Positions 44,772-55,147 of a stretch of 64,000 nucleotides of DNA are shown here, piece after piece. Each line of letters begins with the position of its first letter. Positions within the stretch are counted from its first letter, which is position 1. The DNA lies in assembly GCA_003116875.1 (NCBI GenBank), contig BCKT01000016.1, positions 601,920 to 665,919 on the forward strand, written 5' to 3'. The notes under the pieces were generated by a model that saw only the letters and a program-made list of their open reading frames with translations, was not told where the DNA came from and made no database searches. Position numbers and translations under genes: made by a program. The DNA comes from Takashimella koratensis. Taxonomy: Eukaryota > Basidiomycota > Tremellomycetes > Trichosporonales > Tetragoniomycetaceae.

Positions 44772-46880
44772 CTAGAACGCAGTGTATCTCCAGCCCATGT
44801 CGAGTTGTTCCTGCGTAATACCGTATCTCATGGCACTCTTTGCCCTTTCTCCTCCTTCGTCGAGCTTCTTGTTCTCATTCAAAACGTAGAAACGGTATCC
44901 AGTAATGATACAAATGAAGGCGACATTGGCGGCCAGAACTGCGAGTATTAGCGGTGTTCCCAGTCATGTTCACATACCCATTCCAAACCCTGCGTAGAAA
45001 TGAGGGGCGCCGTACCAAACGTAGCTGCCCCAGACGTTGGACGTTCCCCCGATGGCGTTGAGGATAGCCATGGCTGCCGCACGTTTTGGGTACGGGCGAG
45101 GCATGTGAAGGGCGAGGGTATTGTAGAGGAGAGCCTGGGGTAGAGCTACGAATGGGGTCAGCTTGATCACTCGACATGATTTGACAACCAACCATTGGCA
45201 ATGGGCGTCCACATGATCGCAAAGTACCTCGCCCCGATATTCAGTGTGCCGAGAGCGATAGCATAAACGACCAGCCCTATAACTAAGCAGAACATGATAG
45301 GGATGTAGAGCTGGCCACGTTTCTGAATACGAGTGTCAGAAATTGTAGTTGTAATCGGTGCTGTACACTCACATCGCTGTAGTATGTAATCACGGGGAAT
45401 GCGAAGCATGCAAATACTGAGGATCGTAGAGTCAGAATGGGACTGGGCTGCAGTAAGAAGACGTACGGTATGGAGGCGCTGTGATCACGAGCGTGATCGT
45501 GTTGCTAAAGCCGAACGACGACATGATGGTCGGAAAGAAATTGGCACACGTGTTCATGGCTTGTGACAAAATCATGCAAGCCAACAGGCAATAGGTCTGT
45601 ACGGGATCAACCATTGTTGCCGAATCAAACACCGAGAGACAAACCTTGGGATCCTTGAGAACAGATGCGTATGCTTTCAAAGTCGACATGTCCCCATCGT
45701 CCTGGCTAGCTCCTCGACCGGCTTCCTGGTCCAGGCGCCAAACAGCCAGATCCCTCTCAATAGGGGTGAGAAGACGAGCATTGTGAGGGTATTCGGGCTG
45801 CGATCGTGAGTCACACTGGCCGAGCGATAGTAGTTGGAGCCACAACTCACCATGAAAACAGCAAAGATCGCACCGAGTCCCACGGTAATGCTGCCCTCAC
45901 TTTGGGGTGGTCAGTAACATTTGTTGTGTATCACTCACATGATAAACAGCCATCGCCAGCTTCGAAGGCCCCGTACTCCATCCATGTTGATCACACCGGC
46001 AGCGATGAGTCCTCCGAATGCCAGACCCAGCATCTGTCCCACGAATAGTGCTGCATACCGTTTGCCGAGCTCTTTTTTCGTGTACCAGGCCGAGAGGTAA
46101 TACACGACGCCGGGGAAAAACACCGCCTCAGCGCCGCCGAGGACCGCACGGATGCCGAGTAACTGCGAGTAAGTCTGCGCGGCTGCAGTACACGTGGAGA
46201 TAATACCCCACAGGACAACAGCGAGGCAGATGTCTACCAAATGTCAGTCAGTGGAAAGCGCCGAGCACGCCTCGCTGCATACTCACAAAGTCCAGGACGA
46301 GGAATTCGAGCGATGAGATAGTTGGACGGAAACTGCAACGGGATGTATCCGACTAGGAAACCCGCCAATGTCAGTTCAAGAGCACATGTGATGCAAAAGC
46401 GTGGCTCACCGTACAGCAGTGAAACCGCCGTCGCGAATTGCTGAGTGCTCATGTTGAGGTCTGTCAAGATTCCCTGCAGTTTCGCAGAGGCAAGGTTTTG
46501 TCGGTCGATATCTGATCAGAATGTCAGCTATTGCAAGGGTTGGTGAGTGTCTGCTTACAGTTCAAGATGTACAGAGTCATGCTGCAGAGATACATTAGCA
46601 CTTGCTCGAGGCCATGGGTCGCCAAGAGCTCACATGACAGGCCTGGTATAAAATCCATCAGCTTGGCTTGACACACGAAGGACATGGAAGCTCACACAAT
46701 AACGACATCTAGTTTTCGAACGAGTCTCTTCTCCATCAAGCCAAGCTCAGCTTCACTCAGGGACCGGAGGCTTTCAGGCCTCACAGCTTCGGCATGGAAT
46801 TCATGCTGAATGGCGTTGATATCTTGGACAAACTCCTGCTCCGGCTTCTCGTCAAGCTTCGGTTCGTGCTGGGTGGGCAT
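44772..46880 (-). CDS. MFS transporter, anion:cation symporter family
   Basis: A third Dal5-like ACS carrier, with about ten introns. Exons give MPTQHEPKLDEKPEQEF, GLMEKRLVRKLDVVIV, YIDRQNLASAKLQGI, FLVGYIPLQFPSNYLIARI, GGAEAVFFPGVVYYLSAWYTKKELGKR, and MPRPYPKRAAAMAILNAIGG. The C-terminal QLDMGWRYTAF is like other members. Ends 25 bp past the dehydratase stop, on the opposite strand. Such carriers import vitamins or acids, and a sugar acid such as L-fuconate or L-galactonate would suit the neighbour, though this is only an inference from position. Confidence 0.83.
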
Positions 46881-47737
46881 GATCTCGGCAATGAGTGGGG
46901 TCGTGGGTTCTGGGTACAGCTGTGGGGCGTAGGGGAAAAGGGTGGGGTTATTTATACCAGAGTAACCCAGTTTCGGGCCTCCATGGAGACCAGGGACGGC
47001 ACGGACGCGTGTCCGTGGAGCCGAAAGGTGATCGGAGCGAGGAAGGTCATTCCGTGACTCCACATTGTCCTCTGGACCCCGGCCGTCTTCTCCAGCCACG
47101 TGTCGGTCTGTCTCCACTCTCTCCCGGTCTGGCTGTGCCGGCAGCCAGATCTGGGGTGAATATTAAGGGGTGAACCGGCTACCTTGCCACGTGGCGGAGT
47201 GTGATCCGGGCTCCGCTTCTCTTTCCGGCTGAAGGATTTGCGTACGCAGGTGCGCTGAGAACAAGCAGTCGCTGAAAGGGCAGCCTCCCCCCCCCGCCCC
47301 CCTCGCTGAGGTAGTGAACGCGGTTGTTCTCTGGACCCACGCTCATCTCAAGGAGGACCTCGTGAACGGGCAGAGCCCTGCTCCTCGTCAGGTTGCCAAG
47401 CATTAGGCTTTTCGCCGGTACCAAATTGCCGTACCTGTACTCCCGCTTGTCTGCCTTCATCGACCGCTTTGTAGCCATGACCCGGCTTACTCGGCCTATC
47501 CGTCGCTCAGACCTTTGCTTAATTGTCAGTACCATGATCCTGACTCAGCACTCTAAGGATAACTCAGAGGATATGCTCCATCGATGTTCATTCACGAGAA
47601 GCAACATCCCCGCGTCGAAATAGGTAAATTTCCGATCGCTTAGCCTGACGCTTTGCCGATCGCTACTGGCGCAGTCATAAGCTCACAGAGCCATGACCAG
47701 CGTCGTCATGATCCAACATCCTCCAGGCGAATCTGAC
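46881..47737. promoter_or_regulatory. Promoter of MFS gene and upstream region of decayed esterase
   Basis: 857 bp without a supported gene. On the minus strand TATAAATA (46949-46956) stands about 70 bp before the MFS start. CACGTG boxes lie at 47097-47102 and 47188-47193. A minus-strand frame of 118 codons (47179-47535) has Arg-rich low-complexity content and is not called. Confidence 0.55.
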
Positions 47738-48716
47738 ATGGCTGCACCTTTTCAAGACTGCGTTCTCTTGCTTGTGAGCTTGTGAGAAGAGAGCGAGGCT
47801 GACGTGAAGGGAGATGCCTTGACGGAATGTCAAGATGTCGAGGGAAACTTGCATTCACGTCTAAGCGGTGGGTTGGAGTGTAGTAGCTGTCTAACCACAG
47901 CTGCGTACAGCCGCTGACTGGATGTGATCAATCGAGGCTTTGCGGGCTACACTTCTGATTGGTACGTGCTTCGATGTATCGAGACTGACTCAAGGATCAT
48001 TCAAATACTTCCAAGAATACTCGCCAAGAAAGGGGAAGCGGCGCCCAACATCAGATTGTTGACGCTTTGGTTAGGTGAGGCAACTATTGGCTGGGCTGAC
48101 GTGTAGGTGCAAACGATTGCGTCGTGCCTCCCAACGATAGAGCGATGACAATCGAGCGGTTTAAAGACAACATGCACTTCATCCTCTCCCAGCTCACCAA
48201 CGAGCAGAGCCCCTATGCGGTTGCCGATACGCCGCTTTCGATCGTGCTCATCACGCCTGGGCCTCCCGTCATCGAGATGCTTCCGGAGGAGAAACAATAC
48301 GTTCGTACAGTCGAGAGGATGGACCTTTTCCGGGTTGCTCTTCTGGACATTGGACGAGAGTGGGCCGAGAAAAGCAAGGGAGCAAAGTGGGATATGAGGG
48401 TGCTGGACTTTTGGTCCGCCATGATGGATGACGGCTACCCGCCGGATTACTACACGTGAGTCAGCTAACGAAGCTCCACTGACTGCAGGGACGGACTTCA
48501 CCTCAACTCAAAAGGTTATGAGCTGCTCTGGAACCGTCTGTCGCAAATCATCAACCACAACTTCAAAGGACGGGGACTGAATCTCACCGACAGCGAGGAC
48601 ACGTCAATGACGCTACCGGGGTGAGTTCATCGTGGCTATTGAGCTGAGCTATCAGAATCGCTGGCTTTCGTCCCGAGGATCTGCCTAGCTATCGTGCTCA
48701 TCGACGGCCAGCTTGA
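47738..48716 (+). pseudogene. Decayed SGNH (isoamyl acetate-hydrolysing esterase IAH1-like) gene
   Basis: Exons follow the IAH1/GDSL family: E1 47738-47773, E2 47810-47867, E3 from 47901. The later blocks are intact: INRGFAGYTSDW, TLWLGANDCVVP (block III Asn), and DGLHLNSKGYELLW (catalytic Asp-His). Block I, which should read GDSxTE, reads GDALTE, so the nucleophile serine is replaced by alanine (GCC). A TGA at 47915-47917 then interrupts the frame in AAYSR-stop-LDVINRGF, where relatives have a basic residue. Splicing elsewhere does not remove the stop. The remaining exons splice well through PGIAGFRPEDLPSYRAHRRPA. Both faults sit in the first 80 codons. It could be a young pseudogene, or a gene with sequencing errors; the two independent faults favour the first. 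Confidence 0.7.
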
Positions 48717-49891
48717 GAACATCTTCTTTCACAAGGAGGCGTCTGCCCCCGGATTACGTGGCCCTCGAATTTACGTTGACTATGTATTTTTGAACTGGAA
48801 AGTCTTGGCTAGGTTGAGACACCCCAGATGGGAAGTATTCTGCAAACGGTAGCACGGCGCGATCGCCTGCACAGCCATGGTGCTTGCTCAAGCAAGGTAG
48901 ACATTTCAAGGCATCTCGAAGTCTGCAGTTGATTGTGCGACATTTACAGACTCGGGGCGACCCAGATTTGATCCGAGTCGCACCGCCCTCCTCTGCTCGG
49001 CTCCCGGTGTAGCTTCAGTGTCTACGACTCCCTGATCTTTCGTCCTTGCCAGGAAGAGGAATGAATCATTCTCGGTTGAAAAAATGTGGAACCTGAAAAA
49101 TCAGGATGCAGACTCCCCGTCAAATTCAAGTCACATGACCACTTGGACCGAACCGTGCACGAATTGGAGGGTTCTCACCAGGGTCCTGAATGATTCGCCC
49201 AGGGTTCGGTTGTGCATCTTCTTGTTCAGTGCGGCCGCTTGACCGACGGCTTGGAGGAACAGCATGGCGTTTCCCCCAATAAACAGATTTAGTCGGCCGT
49301 TGCTACATTGTGGTACCTGTCCTTGAAGTGCCTGGATCGCCGGGATCGCTCCCTTCAGGCGTCCATGGTCCTCGATTAGTTGAGGGTCCGTTCCCTTGGG
49401 CAACGTCTACCCCCAGTCCAAAGAGCGGTATCGCGAACCGTGCCGACAGGAGTCATTTCCTCCTGAATTCTGCAGGAGTTGTCGACTTGGGGTCTTACTT
49501 CACCCCTGAGATACAGTGGATCACATCTGCGTCTCTTTTTTGTTCTACGACCAAACAGACCCTTCTTATCTCATATGCGTGGGCCGCTGCCCTGATGGTA
49601 CGGCATAAGCCTTTCTCAGCCACCGGATTCCGAATTGCGGTGTGAATGATACAAGCTGTGATCTCCGCTCAGGAACGAGGTGCAGTGTGAAATATGCGGC
49701 CGGCCGGCCGGGCCATCCGGACCTTCTTGCCAAGATGGTAAAATCTCGTCTTATAGCTGCAGGTTATATAAAGGTGCAGCGAGCTCGTACGGTCCTCTCT
49801 CCCCAGTCCACATTCCTTTTGCAAGCACCGCAACAGTCCAACGTGAGTTGAACTTGTCTTTCCGTTGCTAACACTCGCTAGGCCATACACG
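48717..49891. other. Intergenic region with possible gene remnant and promoter
   Basis: About 1.2 kb. A minus-strand frame (49131-49403, about 90 codons, ending HGSVQVVM) reads like an exon: a CTAG-type acceptor lies just before it, but no upstream exon, domain or family could be recognised. The right end is the promoter of the membrane-protein gene, with TATATAAA at 49765-49772 and a candidate 39-nt intron (49843-49881) in the 5' leader. Confidence 0.4.
49765..49772 (+). promoter_or_regulatory. TATA box of membrane-protein gene
   Basis: TATATAAA, a full consensus, about 120 bp before the ATG; the distance shortens to about 80 nt of leader if the 39-nt leader intron is removed. Confidence 0.6.
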
Positions 49892-51604
49892 ATGGATTCT
49901 GAAAAGGACTTCATGTTCGAAAAGACGGCGAGCGTGATCCGAAACCCCACGAAGCTGAGGCCGGTCCGGCGCTCCTTGGTGCTCTCAATCGCTATTGCAT
50001 TCGGTGTCGGTATCGTTCAAGTCCTCGTAGGCGTTCTTGGCATCATCACCTACTTCAACGTCGGCCCCCTGGCGAAAGCATCCATCCCACTTGCCCAACT
50101 CCAAGGATACATCGTCAACACTGTCAATGTCGCCGCGCTCCTCTCCGCCGCCGCTACTGGGACGTCGTTTGCCGGTAGACACGTCTACTCCGGCGTGAGT
50201 CGCGCTTGGCTCTGGCGACGCGTATCCCGTGGCGAGGGACCAACCATCCGTGCTTGGCAAGCCATGTCATCGAAAGGAAGCTTGAGAGCGGTGGGGAAAG
50301 CTCGAGTCGCGGCAGGATTCATGCTCGCCGCCATGGTTGGTGCCACGGGCGTCATGTCTACCGTCTTCTCGGGCTTGCTTTTGCCAGCAATAAAGACCAA
50401 TTTCGTGACGGGGTCGATCACGGGTGTGCCCGGCTACAAGGGAAATTCCTTCCAAGGGGATCTCGTCAACTGTCTGGGCTCGACTTTGGGAAACCTCTGT
50501 GCACCTGCCTACCACTACGGCTCTATCACCGATGCCATTTCCAACTCGCTGGATAGCGCCACCTTTGACATCAACGGGGTCTCGGTCTGGCCTGGCGCTT
50601 CATTCTCCGCTAGTATCGTTGGCTACCTGGATGGGTTCGCGGGGATGAGCATTCCTCTCTACGGCGACATCCCGACTTACAGGACGGTCGGATTGCAAGT
50701 CAGCACCGTTTGCGCGATGAACGGGCAAGTGGGCACGACGGCAAATAAATACTCGTACCCATCCAAGTGCTTCTCAGAGAACCTGTACTTTGGAAACTCT
50801 TCGGACAAAGCTGGCACATATTCAGCCGCCAGCGGATGTTCCTCCTCTTCCGGGAATGCCTACATTCTCGAATACGCAGCGGCAGGTGGGCAGTTTGCCA
50901 AGCCGATCTCGATCTCCTGTACGGTACAAGCGAACGAGGGTATTATTACCAGCTCGACGTCCGACTCTTCCGTTTCATTCTCCGATTTTAATTCTGGTTC
51001 CGCTCTTTCTGGCGACGAAATAGCCATGTTCGCCACCGCCTTTCCTGCCGTCGTTTTGCAGGACGGCGCCGTCGTGGGCAGACCCGGTCTTGTCAGTCTG
51101 TCCTTCTCGGGTATCTCGGAAAGCGGATCTCCCGACCTCACGGCTGCGGCGGAGATCATGTCGAGTGCGATGGCTGCTGCAGCGACGGCTGGGTATCTCG
51201 TCCTCGTTCCCCCGAGTACCGGAGCCCTCTTCAAGTATCCAACCTTGCACAATGGAGCGTACCTTTATCAATACAACGTTTACGGTTGGTCTTCGCATGT
51301 CGGCAAACTCGCATGGGGGATCATCTCCACGGTATTTGGACTGAGCTGGTTTGTGGCTGCAATCTACATGTTTTCCGGTGGCACAACCTACGACCCCAAC
51401 GACTGGCTCCAGACGATGAACACGAGCGCTGGTTCTCGTTTCGTTCAGTTCCCTGGTACCAGTACTGGATCCGGTTTGGACTCTGTGGACGTCGAGAAGG
51501 TGAAAGTTTGGTACGGTGAGATCGGCCACAACGGAGTGGCCCCTCAGGTGGGCTTTAGTATGGCTGCGACCGTCCCGATTCATCGTGAGAGGCGTTACAA
51601 TTAG
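49892..51604 (+). CDS. Intronless polytopic membrane protein of unknown function
   Basis: One uninterrupted 570-residue frame, unusual here where genes of this size have many introns. Not a family I recognise. The ATG at 49892 follows a probable leader intron. There are hydrophobic segments near residues 33-60 (LVLSIAIAFGVGIVQVLVGVL), 70-95, 145-170 and 475-500 (GIISTVFGLSWFVAAIYMF). Between them lies a large Ser/Thr/Gly-rich part of about 290 residues with a few cysteines (NCLGSTLGNLCAP, SKCFSEN, GCSS), suggesting an extracellular or lumenal domain with disulfides. It could be a fungal surface or sensor-like protein. The C-terminal tail is short and cytosolic by the pattern. Confidence 0.8.
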   Translation: MDSEKDFMFEKTASVIRNPTKLRPVRRSLVLSIAIAFGVGIVQVLVGVLGIITYFNVGPLAKASIPLAQLQGYIVNTVNVAALLSAAATGTSFAGRHVYSGVSRAWLWRRVSRGEGPTIRAWQAMSSKGSLRAVGKARVAAGFMLAAMVGATGVMSTVFSGLLLPAIKTNFVTGSITGVPGYKGNSFQGDLVNCLGSTLGNLCAPAYHYGSITDAISNSLDSATFDINGVSVWPGASFSASIVGYLDGFAGMSIPLYGDIPTYRTVGLQVSTVCAMNGQVGTTANKYSYPSKCFSENLYFGNSSDKAGTYSAASGCSSSSGNAYILEYAAAGGQFAKPISISCTVQANEGIITSSTSDSSVSFSDFNSGSALSGDEIAMFATAFPAVVLQDGAVVGRPGLVSLSFSGISESGSPDLTAAAEIMSSAMAAAATAGYLVLVPPSTGALFKYPTLHNGAYLYQYNVYGWSSHVGKLAWGIISTVFGLSWFVAAIYMFSGGTTYDPNDWLQTMNTSAGSRFVQFPGTSTGSGLDSVDVEKVKVWYGEIGHNGVAPQVGFSMAATVPIHRERRYN

Positions 51605-51718
51605 ACGATTCAGAGGGATTCTTAACATAATATGCAAGTGGTGTGTGAGCAATCTTAGCCCTGAGAAACAACGTGCATCGGTGATGTGATTTAAAAGGAC
51701 CAGCAACAGGAACGCTGA

Positions 51719-53331
51719 TCACGCGTCGAGTTCTTTCTTGCTCGGGACAATAGCGGGGTCGATTGCGTCTTGGTGGTGGAGAGTGATCTCGTGGACTGCG
51801 TCGGCTTCGTCCGCCTTTTCCAGGAAGGCCACAGGGACGATGCTACGTTGGTTAGTGGCTTTCATACTCAGCAGTAACAGTCTACTCACACATCGTCTTC
51901 TTTGAAGTAGTTGGTGTCGGTGACCTGAGTGATGCAAAGGAAAGCGAGAATCAGAACGCCCGCCCCTTGCAGCGCAAACGCGTAGGCGATCTCAGTCTGC
52001 CACGCCAAGAGAGTCGAGTCGATCGCGAAGATGATGCAGATGCCCGCGGCGATCGTGCCTTTCATAAGGCCTACGGAGGCCGCGAGCTTGGCTGGCGAGT
52101 TGGTGAATGCGGACAGGAGCCATAGAATAACACTCCCGTAGATACCCGAGACGGCGCCAGTGAGGAAGTAAACGACGGCGAAACCAGCGAACGCAGGGTT
52201 GTCTGTCCAGTCGTAGTTGGGGCCAGTAACAAAACGGTCGAGTGACTTCCCTTTCATCCAGCCGAGCAAGCCTGCCCAAGCGCCAAAGACGAGGAGACCG
52301 AGGAAAGTGATCGCACACAAGCCCCGAGTCTTGCGTGAGAATCGAGGGTTGTCGAGGAGTGGCCACAGGCAGAGGACGGTGGGGAGGGCAGCGATGGTGT
52401 TGATGAAGGCAAGCAAAGTACGAGAGCGAAGGTTGAAGGCATACGCGTTCATGGAGGGGGCGACGGTAGCGACGTCGGATGCGAAGAACACAGGGATGAG
52501 GAGCATGAGTCGCCAGTCCTTGACAAGAGCAACCACGTCGAGGAACTCGCGCTTGAGTGTAGTCGTCCGAGTGTTGCGGAAGGTCGCCACGTTGGTCCCA
52601 TCGGAACGGACAATCTTGTCGGGAGAGATGAGGAATACTGCCGCGAAGATCGGAGAGAGGATCATGAGGGTTGTCATGCTCGCATACACGGCCGTGGGCA
52701 CCGAGGTCCCCGCGGTGGTTACTGGGAGCTCAGCAACGATTCCGAGAGTGATTGCCGAGCCGATGATCGATCCAACTGCGCTAAGGGAGCCTTGGACGGC
52801 GAGGTAGAGACCACGAGTGCTTTCGGTCGAGTAGGAAGTGATGCAGTAGCCAGAGGTGGTCCACAACCATCCAGCGGAGAAGCCGAGGACCACAGCGGAG
52901 AGCTGGGGTGAGCGAGAGCGGGAGAGAGTCACTTACGTATGGGAACCAGGCTTCGCCAGTGCGGTCAAAGTACCAGAACGCAGCGCCATATCTGTACGTC
53001 AGCGTGTGAGGTGTGAGTCAACCTACACTGGATACCCGATCGCGCCGAGGGACATGGTCCACCTAGGGCCAATTGTGTTGAGCAGGAGGGCAGAGAACCA
53101 ACCGGTGATGGTATAGATGGCATACAGGATCTGGCAATTAGCTTTGTTCCTTTCTCAACCTACCGCCGAGACAGTGGACGAGACTTTGGTGTTGGATGCC
53201 TGGGTCCCACCAGCACCGAGATCAGCGAGGGCGGTGAACATGCCCGGGGCGAGAGCGAGAACCACTCCACAGATGAAGTTCTGGGCGAACGGCGAGTTGA
53301 GACGCCATGGGGAGAGTTTGCGTTCGGACAT
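51719..53331 (-). CDS. UNC93-like MFS protein
   Basis: An UNC93/DUF895-type major facilitator of about 460 residues. The start reads MSERKLSPWRLNSPFAQN, then FICGVVLALAPGMFTAL, GAGG, ILYAIYTITGWFSALLLN, GPRWTMSLGAIGYP, GAAFWYF and LGFSAGWLWTTSGY; these are the conserved first six helices of the fungal UNC93 group. The C-terminal tail is acidic (EEEDD-like FLEKADEADAVHE). Five introns, one in the C-terminal tail (near 51845-51889). The group's cargo in fungi is not established. The gene converges on the membrane protein at 49892 and has TTGGCCGCTTCC repeats in its upstream region. Confidence 0.82.
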
Positions 53332-53907
53332 GGTGGATGGAGAAGCGTGAAGAGAGCATGACTTGCCCCCATTGGATAAATACTCTGCTGTCATAGACAT
53401 CGATACGAGCTGAACGCGGAGTTCATCGAGCGTCGGCGCTCTAGTTGGCCGTCAAAAATCGATTCCAGGCTCGGGGCAGAGCTGGGAAGTCTAAGAATAA
53501 CGTCGGAAAATTACGGTGGCCAACTCTTGGCCGCTTCCGAGGTGGCTTTTGCTACGGCTTGTACGCCGTGGCTATCGTAATGAATAACCTTTGGCCGCTT
53601 CCTTGGCCGCCTGGGGGCAGTAGCGGCAAACAGTTGCCCGCTCTGACGCGGAGTGTTCTAGGGGGAAAATAGGGGGGAAGGAGACCCACGATGAGCGAGT
53701 GTGGTCAAGTGACGGCTTGAGCTCGTCATTGCGTTGTAGCAAGTTGGCCATGACAATGCTGCATCTCGTTGACACACTGAGAAGAAAGATATGAACAGAG
53801 TGACAAATCTCTATGGATGTCTACGGGGTTGTTGTTGTAGCCAGCTGGCAGCTCTATACGTCGCTTTCTACCTGAAAGACTTGTCAGATACTGGTAGCAA
53901 CCGCGAC
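53332..53907. promoter_or_regulatory. UNC93 promoter with TTGGCCG repeats
   Basis: 576 bp without a gene. TTGGCCGCTTCC occurs at 53527-53538 and 53591-53602, with shorter TTGGCCG at 53445-53451 and 53603-53611, all between about 110 and 280 bp upstream of the UNC93 start. The right end is the 3' end of the hydrolase gene. Confidence 0.55.
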
Positions 53908-54858
53908 TTACTTTGAAGTTGATGCAACCTTTGGCATGTGATCGAGACACCAGAGAATCTCCTGAACACAAAGCTCGGGTTCCCATAACATGACCATGTG
54001 ACCCGCGATCGAAGTGACGATGAGTCGGTGGACTGAGGAGAGGCGCAGCACGTCCGAGTTCATTTTCAACTCGACATCCGGGAGCCTAGCACAGAAGGCA
54101 TCGGCGATCTCGTGATCTTCAGCCGACCCGAGTCCGCTCGCCTTGCCGTGGTCAAACAGGCGTTGGAAATCGCGAGCGAGGTTGGCACCGATCACGCTGA
54201 ATGGACGATTCCCGAGCGCTTGCCTGTCGAGTTGTTTGTATTCGCCAAGGTTGAGAAGTGATGATTCGTAGTGGGTCCATTCGCCGGTTGTCGGGGCAGT
54301 CGCGGCTTCACGCTCCTTCCTGGACCTTGCTTCGGAAGCCTGGATCTGCTCCCATTCTGATGGTGTGCAGCCGTGAGCCTCGCCAAGCCCCGAAGCGTCG
54401 TCTGTGCTGAAAGCCTTGGTTACCATTCTTCCAAAGACATCGAGGGGCCATTGGCGTGTGACATGAGATTTCTCTTGGTTTGCATCGACGTAGACGAGGC
54501 CCGCGACGTCGGGGTCGTTTTTTTCTAAGAATTCACGGCAGATGATTCCAGCGTAAGACGAAGCGACGAGGAGGTACGGGCCTGGTGCACCCGAAGCGAC
54601 GAGGGTTGCCTTCATCTCATCTGCGAGGATGGTAGCTGGGCGAGGGAGTGTCGTGCGATCACTCTGACCGAGTCCGAGCCGGTCATACGAGATCGTTCGC
54701 AGGTGTGCCGGGAGGAGGCGTTGAACAGCGCACCATTGGATGGACAGCCCACCGAGACCGGGAACGAGGACGATGGTGGGTTGGGTCGAAGGGGTGCTTG
54801 GGATCGTCTCGACGACGAAGATGGACTTGTCTCCGACCTTGACAAAGCGTTTGCTCAT
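53868..54858 (-). CDS. Alpha/beta hydrolase
   Basis: A 316-residue alpha/beta-fold hydrolase coded by one exon. Seen: VLVPGLGGLSIQW (oxyanion HG-like loop), TISYDRLGLGQSD, the nucleophile elbow LLVASSYAGIICREF, and the late His in VTSIAGHMVMLWEP with an Asp expected near DHMPK or LDxE. Esterase, lipase or epoxide-hydrolase-like activity fits; no substrate can be named. No signal peptide. A GTAAGT donor lies across the stop codon: unspliced it ends AAG-TAA at 53908, spliced (intron 53872-53911) it ends AAG-TAG at 53868, so the protein is the same either way. Confidence 0.83.
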
Positions 54859-55147
54859 GGTAGTGGTGAATGAGGAGGTCGAGGAGAGCCAGAAATGGAT
54901 CTTCTTGGGGTCGGCCGAAGGCTTCGCTCTAAACGGTGATTGTTAGCCGTGATTTCCGGAGCAAGACATGACGGGTCATTTAAAGACAGCTTATCACAGT
55001 CGCGTCTTTTTTTAGACTTGTTTTTGTTCATCAGATGGCCCTTGTCATTTTCCCCGCACGAGCCCTTGGAGGTAAACAAGTCGGTTCCAGAGAGAAATGC
55101 AAGAATCGACAAGCTTGATTTAGCCTCTTACCATCCTTCACATCATC

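Noticed and set aside
47179..47535. 118-codon minus-strand frame upstream of the decayed esterase
   Set aside because: Arg/Gly-rich composition with no domain and no splice sites; probably chance.
49131..49403. Minus-strand frame of about 90 codons that looks somewhat like a coding exon
   Set aside because: No upstream exon, family or promoter could be linked to it, so it is only noted as a possible remnant.
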